A stretch of DNA of 7,606 bases from Fibrobacterales bacterium (GTDB lineage Bacteria; Fibrobacterota; Fibrobacteria; Fibrobacterales; Fibrobacteraceae), in the NCBI GenBank assembly GCA_025997455.1, contig BNUP01000105.1, positions 1 to 7,606 of the forward strand. Reading direction: 5' to 3'. The translations under genes and the position numbers were made by a program. The stretch's first letter is position 1, and the number at the start of each line of letters is the position of its first letter. This document shows, piece by piece, positions 1 to 5,615 of the stretch. A model generated the notes under the pieces. That model was given only the letters and a program-made list of their open reading frames with translations. It was not told the origin of the DNA and searched no databases.

Positions 1-1103
1 ACGGTTCTTGTTAAATCCAAACGATTCACATTGGTTTGCCCAAAATAATTCATAGCGGTGGAGTTGTGCAATTCTATAAAACCTTCCCAAGGTTTCAGTT
101 CGCCTGCTATTAAATTTAAGAGAGTGGTTTTTCCCTTGCCGTTTGCTCCGATAATTGCAAGGCGGTCGCCTTTATATAACTCAAAAGATAAATTTTCAAT
201 TAAGGGATTTTGCTTCTCATAACCAAACGATAAATTTTTGACGGTAAGCATTCGCTTTGCGGGAAAAGCGATTTCCGAAAACTGAAAATCGAGAGTTTTA
301 ATTTTTTCCAAATTGTTAAGCGGTTCGTGGCGTTCTAAGGCTTTTACCTTGCTCTGCACAGCCTTTGCCTTTGATGATTTGTAGCGGAATCGCTCTATGA
401 ATTTTTGCAGGTGTTCGCGTTTAGCGGTGTCGTTTTCTATTGTCCGTAAATAAACCTCTTCATCAGCCAAAATTGCATCTTGCAGTTTTGCAACCGACCC
501 TTGAATTTTCCGCATTTTTTGGCGGTGAATGCCGAGAGTGTGCGTGCAAACGCTATCCATAAATCTTCGGTCGTGGGTTATCAACATTAACTCGCCTTGC
601 CAATTATTTAGAAACCGTTGCAGCCAACGCACGGAGACAATGTCCAAATAATTTGTGGGTTCATCGAGCAAAAGCATATTCGGTTCGCCCACCAAACATT
701 TAGCCAAGTTTAAGCGAATTTGAAAACCTCCGCTCAACATTGCAGGCGATTTTTCGTTTATTGTTTTTTCGTCAAAACCGAGACCGCTCAAAACCGCATC
801 CGCTTTGTAACTCTCAATCCAGCCGTCCTCATTAGGTTTGAGTGCTGAACACGCCTCGTCAAAAATTGTTTTGTGTGAAAAATGCAAATGCTGCGAGAGG
901 TAGCCTATTGTGTAATTTTTCGGGATGTTTATTGCACCTTTATCAAAACCTTCTTCGCCGAGAATAATTTTGAAAAGCGTTGATTTTCCGCTGCCGTTTC
1001 GCCCTATCACACCGATTCGCTCGCTCCTGCCGACTTGAAAGCCTGCATCGGAAAAGAGTTTTTGCAAACCGAAACTTTTTTCGAGATTTTGAACTTGTAT
1101 CAT
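1..1103 (-). CDS. ABC-F family ATP-binding protein, C-terminus cut by window edge
   Basis: Soluble ABC-F ATPase of the Uup/EttA/YdiF type. Such proteins have no membrane domain and generally act on the ribosome (translation factor or antibiotic protection). The 367 visible codons read, in order: first nucleotide-binding domain with Walker A GRNGSGKS (about residues 34-41), Q-loop Q71, signature LSGGF (123-127), Walker B LLLDEP (144-149) followed by TNYLD, and switch His177 (ITHD). A charged helical interdomain linker follows (about 195-265, with the basic stretch around RFRYKSSKAKAVQ). The second domain starts near 285 and has Walker A GANGKGKT (319-326). The second signature, Walker B and any C-terminal coiled coil lie beyond position 1. 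The start ATG overlaps the yggU stop (ATGA) and is preceded by GGAAG, so translation is probably coupled. Family is certain; subfamily and ribosomal role cannot be fixed from this fragment. Confidence 0.95.
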   Translation of the reverse strand, partial: MIQVQNLEKSFGLQKLFSDAGFQVGRSERIGVIGRNGSGKSTLFKIILGEEGFDKGAINIPKNYTIGYLSQHLHFSHKTIFDEACSALKPNEDGWIESYKADAVLSGLGFDEKTINEKSPAMLSGGFQIRLNLAKCLVGEPNMLLLDEPTNYLDIVSVRWLQRFLNNWQGELMLITHDRRFMDSVCTHTLGIHRQKMRKIQGSVAKLQDAILADEEVYLRTIENDTAKREHLQKFIERFRYKSSKAKAVQSKVKALERHEPLNNLEKIKTLDFQFSEIAFPAKRMLTVKNLSFGYEKQNPLIENLSFELYKGDRLAIIGANGKGKTTLLNLIAGELKPWEGFIELHNSTAMNYFGQTNVNRLDLTRT

Positions 1104-1333
1104 TCTACTTCCACAATTTTATTTCTGCTCGTGTTGCCGCTTATAATTTGAATACCGCTTTTGGCTTTTTTGAAATACTCTGCCAGAACTTTTACAACCG
1201 CACCGTTTGCCTCGCCGTCTGCTGGCGGGGAATGAACAAATACTTTATATGAGCCGTTTGGCAGGACTTCTACTTTTTCCTGACTGCTTTTCGGCTGAAC
1301 TTTTACATTTATTCTCACTAAAAAAAACTCCAT
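1100..1333 (-). CDS. yggU: DUF167 / YggU family protein
   Basis: Small 77-residue protein of the DUF167 (YggU, C15orf40-like) family, whose biochemical role is not established. The family hallmarks are visible: an N-terminal strand INVKVQPKSS (8-17), the conserved PPADGEAN (36-43), and the terminal ISGNTSRNK (64-72). Length is normal for the family. The start is ambiguous. The ATG at 1333 has only a weak GAAAG upstream. An in-frame GTG at 1318-1316 has GGAG (1331-1328) nine bases before it and would give a 72-residue protein beginning at VRINVKVQPK, where most family members begin. The stop codon shares four bases with the ABC-F start, making the two genes a tight operon. Nothing in the sequence explains why these two are paired. 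Confidence 0.92.
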   Translation of the reverse strand: MEFFLVRINVKVQPKSSQEKVEVLPNGSYKVFVHSPPADGEANGAVVKVLAEYFKKAKSGIQIISGNTSRNKIVEVE

Positions 1334-1338
1334 AATAA

Positions 1339-1463
1339 TCTTTCAAATCCGCACTACCCAAAAATAGGACTTCGCTGTTTTTTGCATCGCCGTTTTTCAA
1401 ATCCACACAAATATAATTTCCAGCGTTGCCGCAGTTTTCTGTGCTGCTGTTTTTCAAATCCGC
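1339..1463 (-). repeat. Three degenerate copies of a 14-15 nt repeat
   Basis: On the minus strand the motif GCGGATTTGAAAAAC occurs at 1463-1449. GTGGATTTGAAAAAC follows at 1406-1392 and GCGGATTTGAAAGA at 1352-1339. The shared core tttcaaatcc (plus strand) begins at 1341, 1395 and 1452, giving spacings of 54 and 57 nt, both whole codons. In that phase each copy reads A/V-D-L-K-N/D. From memory, similar 'ADLK/ADLQ' short dispersed repeats clutter intergenic regions of some Bacteroidetes and relatives; assigning these copies to such a family is inference. A decayed repeat protein is the alternative. Confidence 0.6.
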
Positions 1464-1489
1464 ACCACAAGGTAGTGGGAATATAGTAA

Positions 1490-1542
1490 TCTCTGAAAAA
1501 CTCCCTAAAACTTCATATCATAAAAAAGGAGTTTTTAAGAGA
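1490..1542. repeat. Inverted repeat 1 of 3, terminator-like arms
   Basis: The left arm at 1490-1504 (TCTCTgAAAAACTCC) pairs with the right arm at 1528-1542 (GGAGTTTTTaAGAGA), 14 of 15 positions, around a 23-nt AT-rich loop. The A-run/T-run flanks make it resemble a bidirectional intrinsic terminator. The loop is long for one, and the position between divergent genes does not call for termination. Pairing is seen directly; function is unknown. Confidence 0.6.
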
Positions 1543-1590
1543 CGACGGCAACCACTTAAATTTGCATAAAAATACAGGTTGCCCGTGTCG
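1543..1590. repeat. Inverted repeat 2 of 3
   Basis: GGCAACC (1547-1553) pairs exactly with GGTTGCC (1577-1583) around a 23-nt loop. The helix can resume after a 3-nt bulge between CGAC (1543-1546) and GTCG (1587-1590). It begins on the base after inverted repeat 1 ends. No T-run follows on either strand, so it is not a standard terminator. Confidence 0.6.
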
Positions 1591-1592
1591 CT

Positions 1593-1637
1593 TAGTAGGT
1601 TCTGACGATTTCTTAACGAGTTCTTCAGAGCCTACTA
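1593..1637. repeat. Inverted repeat 3 of 3
   Basis: TAGTAGGTTCTGA (1593-1605) pairs with TCAGAGCCTACTA (1625-1637) across all 13 positions, one being a G-U wobble if transcribed rightward, around a 19-nt loop. It starts two bases after inverted repeat 2. No T-run follows on either strand. Its right arm overlaps the possible promoter of the downstream lipoprotein gene. Confidence 0.65.
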
Positions 1638-1641
1638 TAAA
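1613..1641 (+). promoter_or_regulatory. Possible sigma70-type promoter for the lipoprotein operon
   Basis: TTAACG (1613-1618, four of six matches to TTGACA) and TATAAA (1636-1641, five of six to TATAAT) are separated by 17 bp. Transcription would start roughly at 1648, leaving a leader of about 12 nt before the GTG at 1660. The boxes sit in the loop and right arm of inverted repeat 3, so a regulator or cruciform there could affect initiation. This is a consensus match in AT-rich DNA and remains tentative. Confidence 0.35.
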
Positions 1642-1659
1642 AATTTGTAGATTACAACT

Positions 1660-2010
1660 GTGATAAAATTGTTTCAAATATGTTTGTTTTTATTTGCCGC
1701 GTTGAGCCTCTCCTGCACGCATTTTATTGCAGATACCGAAACGAGAATACAAGTTGAAAATCGCACGGAAAATAGTTTATATAAATTTTCTGTTTTGAGT
1801 GAAAATGGCGGAGTGAAGATTTTGGTGCCTGATACGGTAGAGGCATTAAAAAAATCAAAAGTTTATGAGAGTGAGTTCGTTGGAAAATTCAGACTTGCAA
1901 TTTTTTCAAATGGAGAATTGCACGATTTGGGAATTCACGAATTAAAGGGCGGTAGTGTGCTGGGGCAAATCCGTGAGGAAGGCGGGACATTTTTTCTAAA
2001 TTTTAAATAG
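1660..2010 (+). CDS. Small predicted lipoprotein of unknown function
   Basis: A 116-residue protein I do not recognise. The N-terminus has one lysine, a hydrophobic core (about residues 4-16) and the lipobox LSLSC with the lipidation cysteine at position 19, so it should be processed by signal peptidase II and anchored in a membrane. The mature part (about 98 residues) alternates short hydrophobic and polar stretches, contains no further cysteine, and looks strand-rich; no catalytic motif is visible. The GTG at 1660 is chosen because an in-frame TAG lies at 1648 and later starts would lose the basic residue of the signal peptide. No clear Shine-Dalgarno sequence precedes it. It is followed after 47 nt by the polytopic membrane gene, suggesting the two products may act together in the envelope (inference). 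Confidence 0.75.
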   Translation: MIKLFQICLFLFAALSLSCTHFIADTETRIQVENRTENSLYKFSVLSENGGVKILVPDTVEALKKSKVYESEFVGKFRLAIFSNGELHDLGIHELKGGSVLGQIREEGGTFFLNFK

Positions 2011-2042
2011 AGTTGCAGAAATTTGGAATGTTTTGCAATTTT
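2011..2042 (+). terminator. Weak stem-loop with short T-run between lipoprotein and membrane genes
   Basis: Bases 2011-2020 (AGTTGCAGAA) can pair with 2031-2040 (TTTTGCAATT), ten pairs including two G-U, around a 10-nt loop, followed by two more T residues. It begins directly after the lipoprotein stop codon. The stem is AT/GU-weak and the T-run short, so at most it would be a partial terminator or mRNA end-stabiliser that lowers expression of the downstream genes. Confidence 0.35.
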
Positions 2043-2057
2043 AAGAGGTTGTTGTAA

Positions 2058-2930
2058 ATGGATTTGAGAGAAAAACCGAAATTGTTTCAAAAAGTTGCGG
2101 AAAGTGCAGTGCGTTTTCGCTTGATTGAAGTTGTAATTTTACTCGTAATATTTGCGGTTGCATTTGCAAGCAATGAAAATATTCTTGGCTCGCTTGTGCG
2201 ATTGTCGGAAACGGTCAGCGGAGTATTAACCGATTTTCTCGCCGTTATTTCGAGTTTAAGCATTGAAGACGGTTTTTTAACAGAACCCATAATGACAAAA
2301 TTATTGCAGTCGGCGAATATTCCCTTTGCAATATTGGTAATTTTTCTGTTTAGGTGGAAATTTTTCGGGTTCAAATGTGGATTGCTGTGGTTTTTCTTTT
2401 TGGCATTTAATTCGTTGTTTATGCTTGCACTCGGTGAATGCAAGGATTTTTTACAAATAATCATTGCGGTGATTTTAATGGTGTCGGTTACCGGCTACTT
2501 TTTTATACGGAGTTTGCTCATTAAATCCGTTTTGCCGCTGTTGTTTTTGGGTTGGACTCTCTCTGCGTGGCTCTTGTTTTTGGGAGTATCCGATTTTGCG
2601 TGGTTTGGACTTTTATCGTTGCTTTTTGCCGATGCGTGGCATTTGGTTTTTGGAGTGAGGGCACACTTGTTCGGTGATGTGAGAAAAAAGAAAACACTCG
2701 GCGGAGCAATAGCATCCGGTGCTCGCAAAACACTGCCGGTCAGTTTGCTTACGGTTGCACTGCTGATTATTTTGGACTTGATTTTTGCGGTGGGAATTAA
2801 GGGTATGAGTGTTAATGTAGCGGCGTATATAGGATATGTGAGTTATGTGTTGTGGATGCCGTTTTTCACTGCGGCGGTTTTGTCGTTTTGTCCCTTGGAG
2901 AACACATGCGAAAAGATTCGCCTAAAATAA
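2058..2930 (+). CDS. Polytopic membrane protein of unknown function
   Basis: A 290-residue, strongly hydrophobic protein with about eight predicted membrane segments: near 21-38, 52-68 (weak), 87-100, 107-126, 131-150, 155-175, 179-200, 226-246 and 253-277. A short basic N-terminal stretch precedes the first. A basic loop (about 201-224, RKKKTLGG...GARKTLPVS) precedes the last two. I do not recognise the family. The pattern of segment, basic loop with 'A..ARKTLPVSLLT', segment faintly recalls the second half of an RND/MMPL transporter membrane domain, but there is no periplasmic domain and I would not name it so. The ATG follows AGAGG (2044-2048) with a 9-nt gap. Its last 25 nt overlap the panC start. 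It is probably co-transcribed with the lipoprotein gene and panC. Confidence 0.82.
   Translation: MDLREKPKLFQKVAESAVRFRLIEVVILLVIFAVAFASNENILGSLVRLSETVSGVLTDFLAVISSLSIEDGFLTEPIMTKLLQSANIPFAILVIFLFRWKFFGFKCGLLWFFFLAFNSLFMLALGECKDFLQIIIAVILMVSVTGYFFIRSLLIKSVLPLLFLGWTLSAWLLFLGVSDFAWFGLLSLLFADAWHLVFGVRAHLFGDVRKKKTLGGAIASGARKTLPVSLLTVALLIILDLIFAVGIKGMSVNVAAYIGYVSYVLWMPFFTAAVLSFCPLENTCEKIRLK
2897..2908 (+). promoter_or_regulatory. Ribosome binding site that fixes the panC start
   Basis: GGAG at 2897-2900 lies five bases before the ATG at 2906 and sits inside the membrane protein gene. The longer in-frame reading from GTG at 2852 would add 18 residues unlike any PanC N-terminus and has no such site, so the ATG at 2906 is preferred. 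Confidence 0.8.
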
Positions 2931-3769
2931 TTCATAAGGTTGCAGAATTGCAAAAGTTCGCCCTCAATGCGAGAGCAAAAGGTAAAAGTATAGGACTTGT
3001 GCCGACTATGGGGGCACTTCACGATGGGCATATATCTTTGGTTTTGCGGAGTGCAAAAGATAACGATATTTGCATTGTGAGCATTTTTGTGAATCCCATT
3101 CAATTCGGAAAAAATGAGGACTTTGACAAATACCCAAGACGACTGAAAATTGATGCGGAATTATGCGGTGCGGCTGGTGCAAGTGTTATTTTTGCACCTT
3201 CGGCAAGTGATATGTATCCCGTGCCTATTCAAACTCTTGTGCGGAATTTTGAACTTGAAGGTTTATATTGCGGGGCATATCGCACTGGGCATTTTTCTGG
3301 TGTGTTGTCTGTGGTCGCCAAATTATTTAATATATCGTTGCCGAAAATTGCGTATTTTGGAGAGAAAGATTATCAACAGTTATTTTTAATTAAAAAAATG
3401 GTTTTTGATTTGAATTTTCCCGTGAAGATTGTCGGTATGCCTACCATTCGCGAAAAGAGCGGTTTGGCGCGTTCGAGCAGAAACGAATATATGACGGCAG
3501 AGGAACGCGAGCAAGCGGCGGCAATTTATGCAGGCTTAAAAGCGGCACGCCAAAAATTTGAAAATGGAACAGTCTCCTGTGCCGAATTGAAAAAAATTGT
3601 AAAAAAGTATATAGAAAATGCAGGCGGCAAAATTCAGTATGTGGAAATTGCAAAGGATAGCGATTTGCTCTCGATAAAATCGGCAAAAATAACCGAACCC
3701 TCTGTTATTTTAGTAGCGTGCTTTTTTGGAAAAACTAGGTTGATAGATCATATAATAATCGCTGATTAA
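2906..3769 (+). CDS. panC: Pantothenate synthetase (pantoate-beta-alanine ligase)
   Basis: Cytosolic enzyme that condenses pantoate with beta-alanine using ATP (through a pantoyl-adenylate) to give pantothenate, the coenzyme A precursor. The 287-residue product is of normal family length. Visible motifs are PTMGALHDGH (33-42, including the ATP-binding HxGH), FVNPIQFG (61-68), RTGHFSGV (126-133, pantoate pocket), FGEKDYQQL (151-159) and the KMSKS-like LARSSRN (187-193). The C-terminal dimerisation-type domain ends in TRLIDHIIIAD. All expected active-site blocks are present. The start overlaps the upstream membrane gene by 25 nt. panB and panD are not in the window, so the pathway genes are split up here. 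The neighbouring membrane protein could be imagined as a transporter, but nothing in its sequence shows that. Confidence 0.97.
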   Translation: MRKDSPKIIHKVAELQKFALNARAKGKSIGLVPTMGALHDGHISLVLRSAKDNDICIVSIFVNPIQFGKNEDFDKYPRRLKIDAELCGAAGASVIFAPSASDMYPVPIQTLVRNFELEGLYCGAYRTGHFSGVLSVVAKLFNISLPKIAYFGEKDYQQLFLIKKMVFDLNFPVKIVGMPTIREKSGLARSSRNEYMTAEEREQAAAIYAGLKAARQKFENGTVSCAELKKIVKKYIENAGGKIQYVEIAKDSDLLSIKSAKITEPSVILVACFFGKTRLIDHIIIAD

Positions 3770-3811
3770 CTCTTGGTAACCACTATTAACCTCCTAAGAG
3801 GTTGGTAGAGT
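3769..3811. repeat. Palindrome after panC with asymmetric bulges
   Basis: The continuous right arm 3798-3811 (GAGGTTGGTAGAGT) can pair with three blocks on the left: AACCTC (3788-3793), ACC (3779-3781) and ACTCT (3769-3773). Unpaired bases (5 and 6 nt) occur only on the left side. The inner hairpin AACCTC-CTAA-GAGGTT is perfect. No T-run follows, so this is not a classic terminator. It lies between convergent panC and the Fic remnant, where a bidirectional transcript-end structure would make sense. Confidence 0.55.
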
Positions 3812-3816
3812 CTAAT

Positions 3817-3836
3817 AAGCGACTTTATTTTCGCTT
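3817..3836. repeat. Short inverted repeat in the panC/Fic-remnant convergent gap
   Basis: AAGCGA (3817-3822) pairs exactly with TCGCTT (3831-3836) around an 8-nt AT-rich loop. It follows the preceding palindrome by five bases, so the gap carries two tandem stem-loops. There is no clear T-run on either strand. It may help end panC transcripts, but that is inference. Confidence 0.45.
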
Positions 3837-3848
3837 CTCCATTGTAAA

Positions 3849-4193
3849 TTAAATAAGAATTTGCCACACGCCATCTTTGTCTGAGCCAACTCGTTCAATG
3901 ATATTCATTTGTTTTAATTTTTGAATATTTCTATAAACCGTAGATTCGTTTATTTTTAATTTTTTAGCAATTTCTGCCTGCGTAATATTGTTGTTTTTTT
4001 GTATCGAAGTAAATATTTTTATCTGACTGTTCGACATTTTTACACCTGCATTTACACCTGCACCATTCTTAACAATTTTTGCTTTTTTGCTTTCGGCAAT
4101 GTTTGTTAGCGTGAATTTTAAAACTCCGAGCATAAACTCAATAAAAATATTGGCATTGTTTTGTTTATCGGCGAGGTTTAGCGCTCGACAATT
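3849..4193 (-). pseudogene. Remnant of a Fic-family protein: C-terminal helix plus winged helix only
   Basis: The frame is open for 114 codons from just after an in-frame TGA (4196-4194) and has an internal ATG at 4133 that would give 94 residues. The conceptual product begins RALNLADKQNN.NIFIEFML, closely resembling the segment that follows the Fic domain in many Fic AMP-transferase-type proteins. It continues through the GVNAGVK linker and ends in a winged helix-turn-helix: IFTSIQKNNNITQAEIAKKL, then INESTVYRNIQKLK and IIERVGSDKDGVWQIL. The Fic catalytic motif HPFxxGNGR is absent from every frame I read upstream. I interpret it as a 5'-deleted gene. A stand-alone 94-residue DNA-binding protein from the ATG at 4133 is possible; the only ribosome-binding-like bases there are a weak TTGAG. 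The C-terminus of an AlbA_2/COG2865-type protein would look similar. Confidence 0.7.
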
Positions 4194-4246
4194 TCAATGG
4201 CTGCATTTTCAATCGCAGATGTTATTTCAAAATTTGGTAGTTTCAT
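4178..4246 (-). CDS. 22-codon ORF with good ribosome binding site, upstream of the Fic remnant
   Basis: The ORF begins MKLPNFE and ends at a TAA (4180-4178) overlapping the Fic-remnant frame in another phase. AAGGA lies seven bases before the ATG, a better site than that of several real genes here. I do not recognise the peptide. The likeliest reading is the preserved 5' end of a gene whose body was lost in the deletion that also removed the Fic domain. A genuine small peptide or a leader ORF for the downstream 94-residue reading frame is the alternative. Confidence 0.3.
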   Translation of the reverse strand: MKLPNFEITSAIENAAIEIVER

Positions 4247-4272
4247 TTGTAGTTCCTTGTAAAACCTCCGGT

Positions 4273-4322
4273 TTCATCTTTTTTCAGAGAAATATACTTA
4301 TAACTCAACCTCGTAAGATGAA
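4273..4322. repeat. Inverted repeat upstream of the 22-codon ORF
   Basis: TTCATCTT (4273-4280) pairs exactly with AAGATGAA (4315-4322) around a 34-nt AT-rich loop. A separate tight hairpin AAACC-TCC-GGTTT (4262-4274) abuts it. It lies downstream of the leftward aminotransferase gene and upstream of the 22-codon ORF. It may be a leader structure or transcript end; neither has a T-run. Confidence 0.4.
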
Positions 4323-4367
4323 TTAAGGCGGGAATTTTTACACGGGAGTTTTCACCAAATACATAAC

Positions 4368-5615
4368 TCACCAAACAAACTCCGTTTTGCTTAGTCGTAT
4401 TTTTATATCATCCATAATTTTAATTTCATCCTCTTCCGTATCCGCTTTGTAAGTTACGCTAAAACGGACGAAATTTCCTGCATCATCCCAAGGAACGGTT
4501 GAAATATGGTGCTCCAAAATGAGCCACTGCGAAAATTCCTCCGCGTTTGCAAAAGAAACGCTTTGCCCGTCCGCACCGCGAATACTGCGAGGGATAGCAC
4601 AATATAAGTAAAAAGTCGCCTTCGGTTTTAACGCCTTAAAACCGACCGCATTCAAAGTCTCCACAAGCAAACTATGCCTGCGTGAATATTTTTTTGTAGT
4701 CTTCTCGGTGATTTCCGTATGCGAAAGCGCAGTTGCCCCCGCAAGTTGAACTGCTTTGAATTGACCCGAATCGTTGTTGTCTTTAACGGTGGCAAATGCT
4801 TTTACCACTTTTTCGTTCCCCGCAACAAAACCCAAACGCCAACCGGTCATATTAAACGCTTTTGAGAGCGAATGAATTTCCACGCCTACTTCTTTTGCAC
4901 CTGCAATGCTCAAAAAAGACAAGGGTTTGCAATCATCAAAAGTCAGTGCGGAATAGGCGGCATCTTGCACAACCACCAATTTATTTTTACGGGCAAATTC
5001 AATAACTTCCTCAAAAAATTTCTCAGTCGCAATTGCACCCGTGGGATTATTCGGATAATTTATATACAGCAATTTTGCACGGCTCAAAACATCGGCAGGA
5101 ATTTTTGACAAATCAGGCAAAAAATTATTTTCTGGCTTTAGCGGTAATTTATGCACCGAACCGCCGAGCCAAGAAGTCATTGTCGCCATAATAGGGTATC
5201 CCGGAACAGTCATAAGACAAACATCGCCGGGGTTAATGAACGCTTGTGCCATCATCGCAAGTGCAGGTTTTGAACCAATTGAATGATTGATTTCTGTCAT
5301 TGCATTTATGTCTTTTACTCCATAAACCTTTTCCAAATATGCCGCCGCCGCTTGTTTGAATGTATCTATTCCGTTATCGGCGTAATCGCGATTCTCCCAC
5401 TTAGGTGCCTCCGCATTCAACCGCTCAATAACCAAGTCATCTGCCATCCAATCGGGTTCGCCAACTCCCATATCTATAATTGCTAAATCGGGTCTGCGAG
5501 TCGCCGCTTCCCTGCGTGCTCTTTTGATTTTCTCAAATTTGTAAAGAACAGTATCTTTACCGAACTTGTTTCCGCCAATTCGCTCTGCAAATAACTCTTG
5601 AATATATGTTTCCAT
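4368..5615 (-). CDS. PLP-dependent class I/II aminotransferase, LL-diaminopimelate aminotransferase-like candidate
   Basis: A 415-residue fold-type I aminotransferase, presumably cytosolic. The classical cofactor and substrate residues are all identifiable: YPNNPTG with Asn190, VVVQDAAYS with Asp218 and Tyr221, the Schiff-base lysine Lys252 in SLSKAFNMTGWRLGF, phosphate-contacting Arg260, and a carboxylate-binding Arg384 in FVRFS. These correspond to Asn194, Asp222, Tyr225, Lys258, Arg266 and Arg386 of aspartate aminotransferase. The N-terminal block MGVGEPDWMAD...RDYADNGI resembles enzymes annotated as DapL-type (diaminopimelate/lysine synthesis) or aspartate/alanine aminotransferases; substrate cannot be settled by eye. 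The ATG at 5615 follows thrS by 4 nt and uses GGTGAGG within the thrS end, so the two form an operon. Sequence is intact. Confidence 0.88.
   Translation of the reverse strand: METYIQELFAERIGGNKFGKDTVLYKFEKIKRARREAATRRPDLAIIDMGVGEPDWMADDLVIERLNAEAPKWENRDYADNGIDTFKQAAAAYLEKVYGVKDINAMTEINHSIGSKPALAMMAQAFINPGDVCLMTVPGYPIMATMTSWLGGSVHKLPLKPENNFLPDLSKIPADVLSRAKLLYINYPNNPTGAIATEKFFEEVIEFARKNKLVVVQDAAYSALTFDDCKPLSFLSIAGAKEVGVEIHSLSKAFNMTGWRLGFVAGNEKVVKAFATVKDNNDSGQFKAVQLAGATALSHTEITEKTTKKYSRRHSLLVETLNAVGFKALKPKATFYLYCAIPRSIRGADGQSVSFANAEEFSQWLILEHHISTVPWDDAGNFVRFSVTYKADTEEDEIKIMDDIKIRLSKTEFVW

Larger units (their letters stand above)
1334..1659. other. Divergent intergenic region, repeat- and hairpin-rich
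   Basis: This 326-nt stretch separates yggU (leftward) from the lipoprotein gene (rightward) and contains no convincing gene. The left half carries three degenerate copies of a short repeat. The right half carries three consecutive inverted repeats and a possible promoter for the lipoprotein gene; each is listed separately. A minus-strand frame stays open from about 1457 into yggU in a different phase, starting from TTG. It has no ribosome binding site and overlaps yggU by almost 90 nt, so I do not call it a gene. Confidence 0.7.

Noticed and set aside
980..1252. Plus-strand 90-residue frame across the ABC-F start and yggU
   Set aside because: It is antisense to two well-supported genes and its product has no recognisable features.
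1245..1457. 70-residue minus-strand reading frame overlapping yggU
   Set aside because: It begins at TTG with no ribosome binding site, overlaps yggU by almost 90 nt in another phase, and is largely made of the A/V-D-L-K repeats; better explained as repeat remnants.
1490..1637. CRISPR array or integron attC array
   Set aside because: The three inverted repeats do not share sequence with each other, so they are not direct repeats, and none carries the attC core GTTRRRY/RYYYAAC pairing.
1490..1659. Minus-strand frame reading through the inverted repeats
   Set aside because: It looks superficially protein-like but has no start with a ribosome binding site and ends quickly; the pairing arms explain the composition better.
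2852..2905. 18-residue N-terminal extension of PanC from GTG at 2852
   Set aside because: The extension has no ribosome binding site and no resemblance to PanC, whereas the ATG at 2906 has GGAG at five bases and gives the normal family length.
4087..4326. 79-residue plus-strand frame opposite the Fic remnant
   Set aside because: No ribosome binding site, low-complexity aromatic-rich product, and it is antisense to the recognisable Fic tail.
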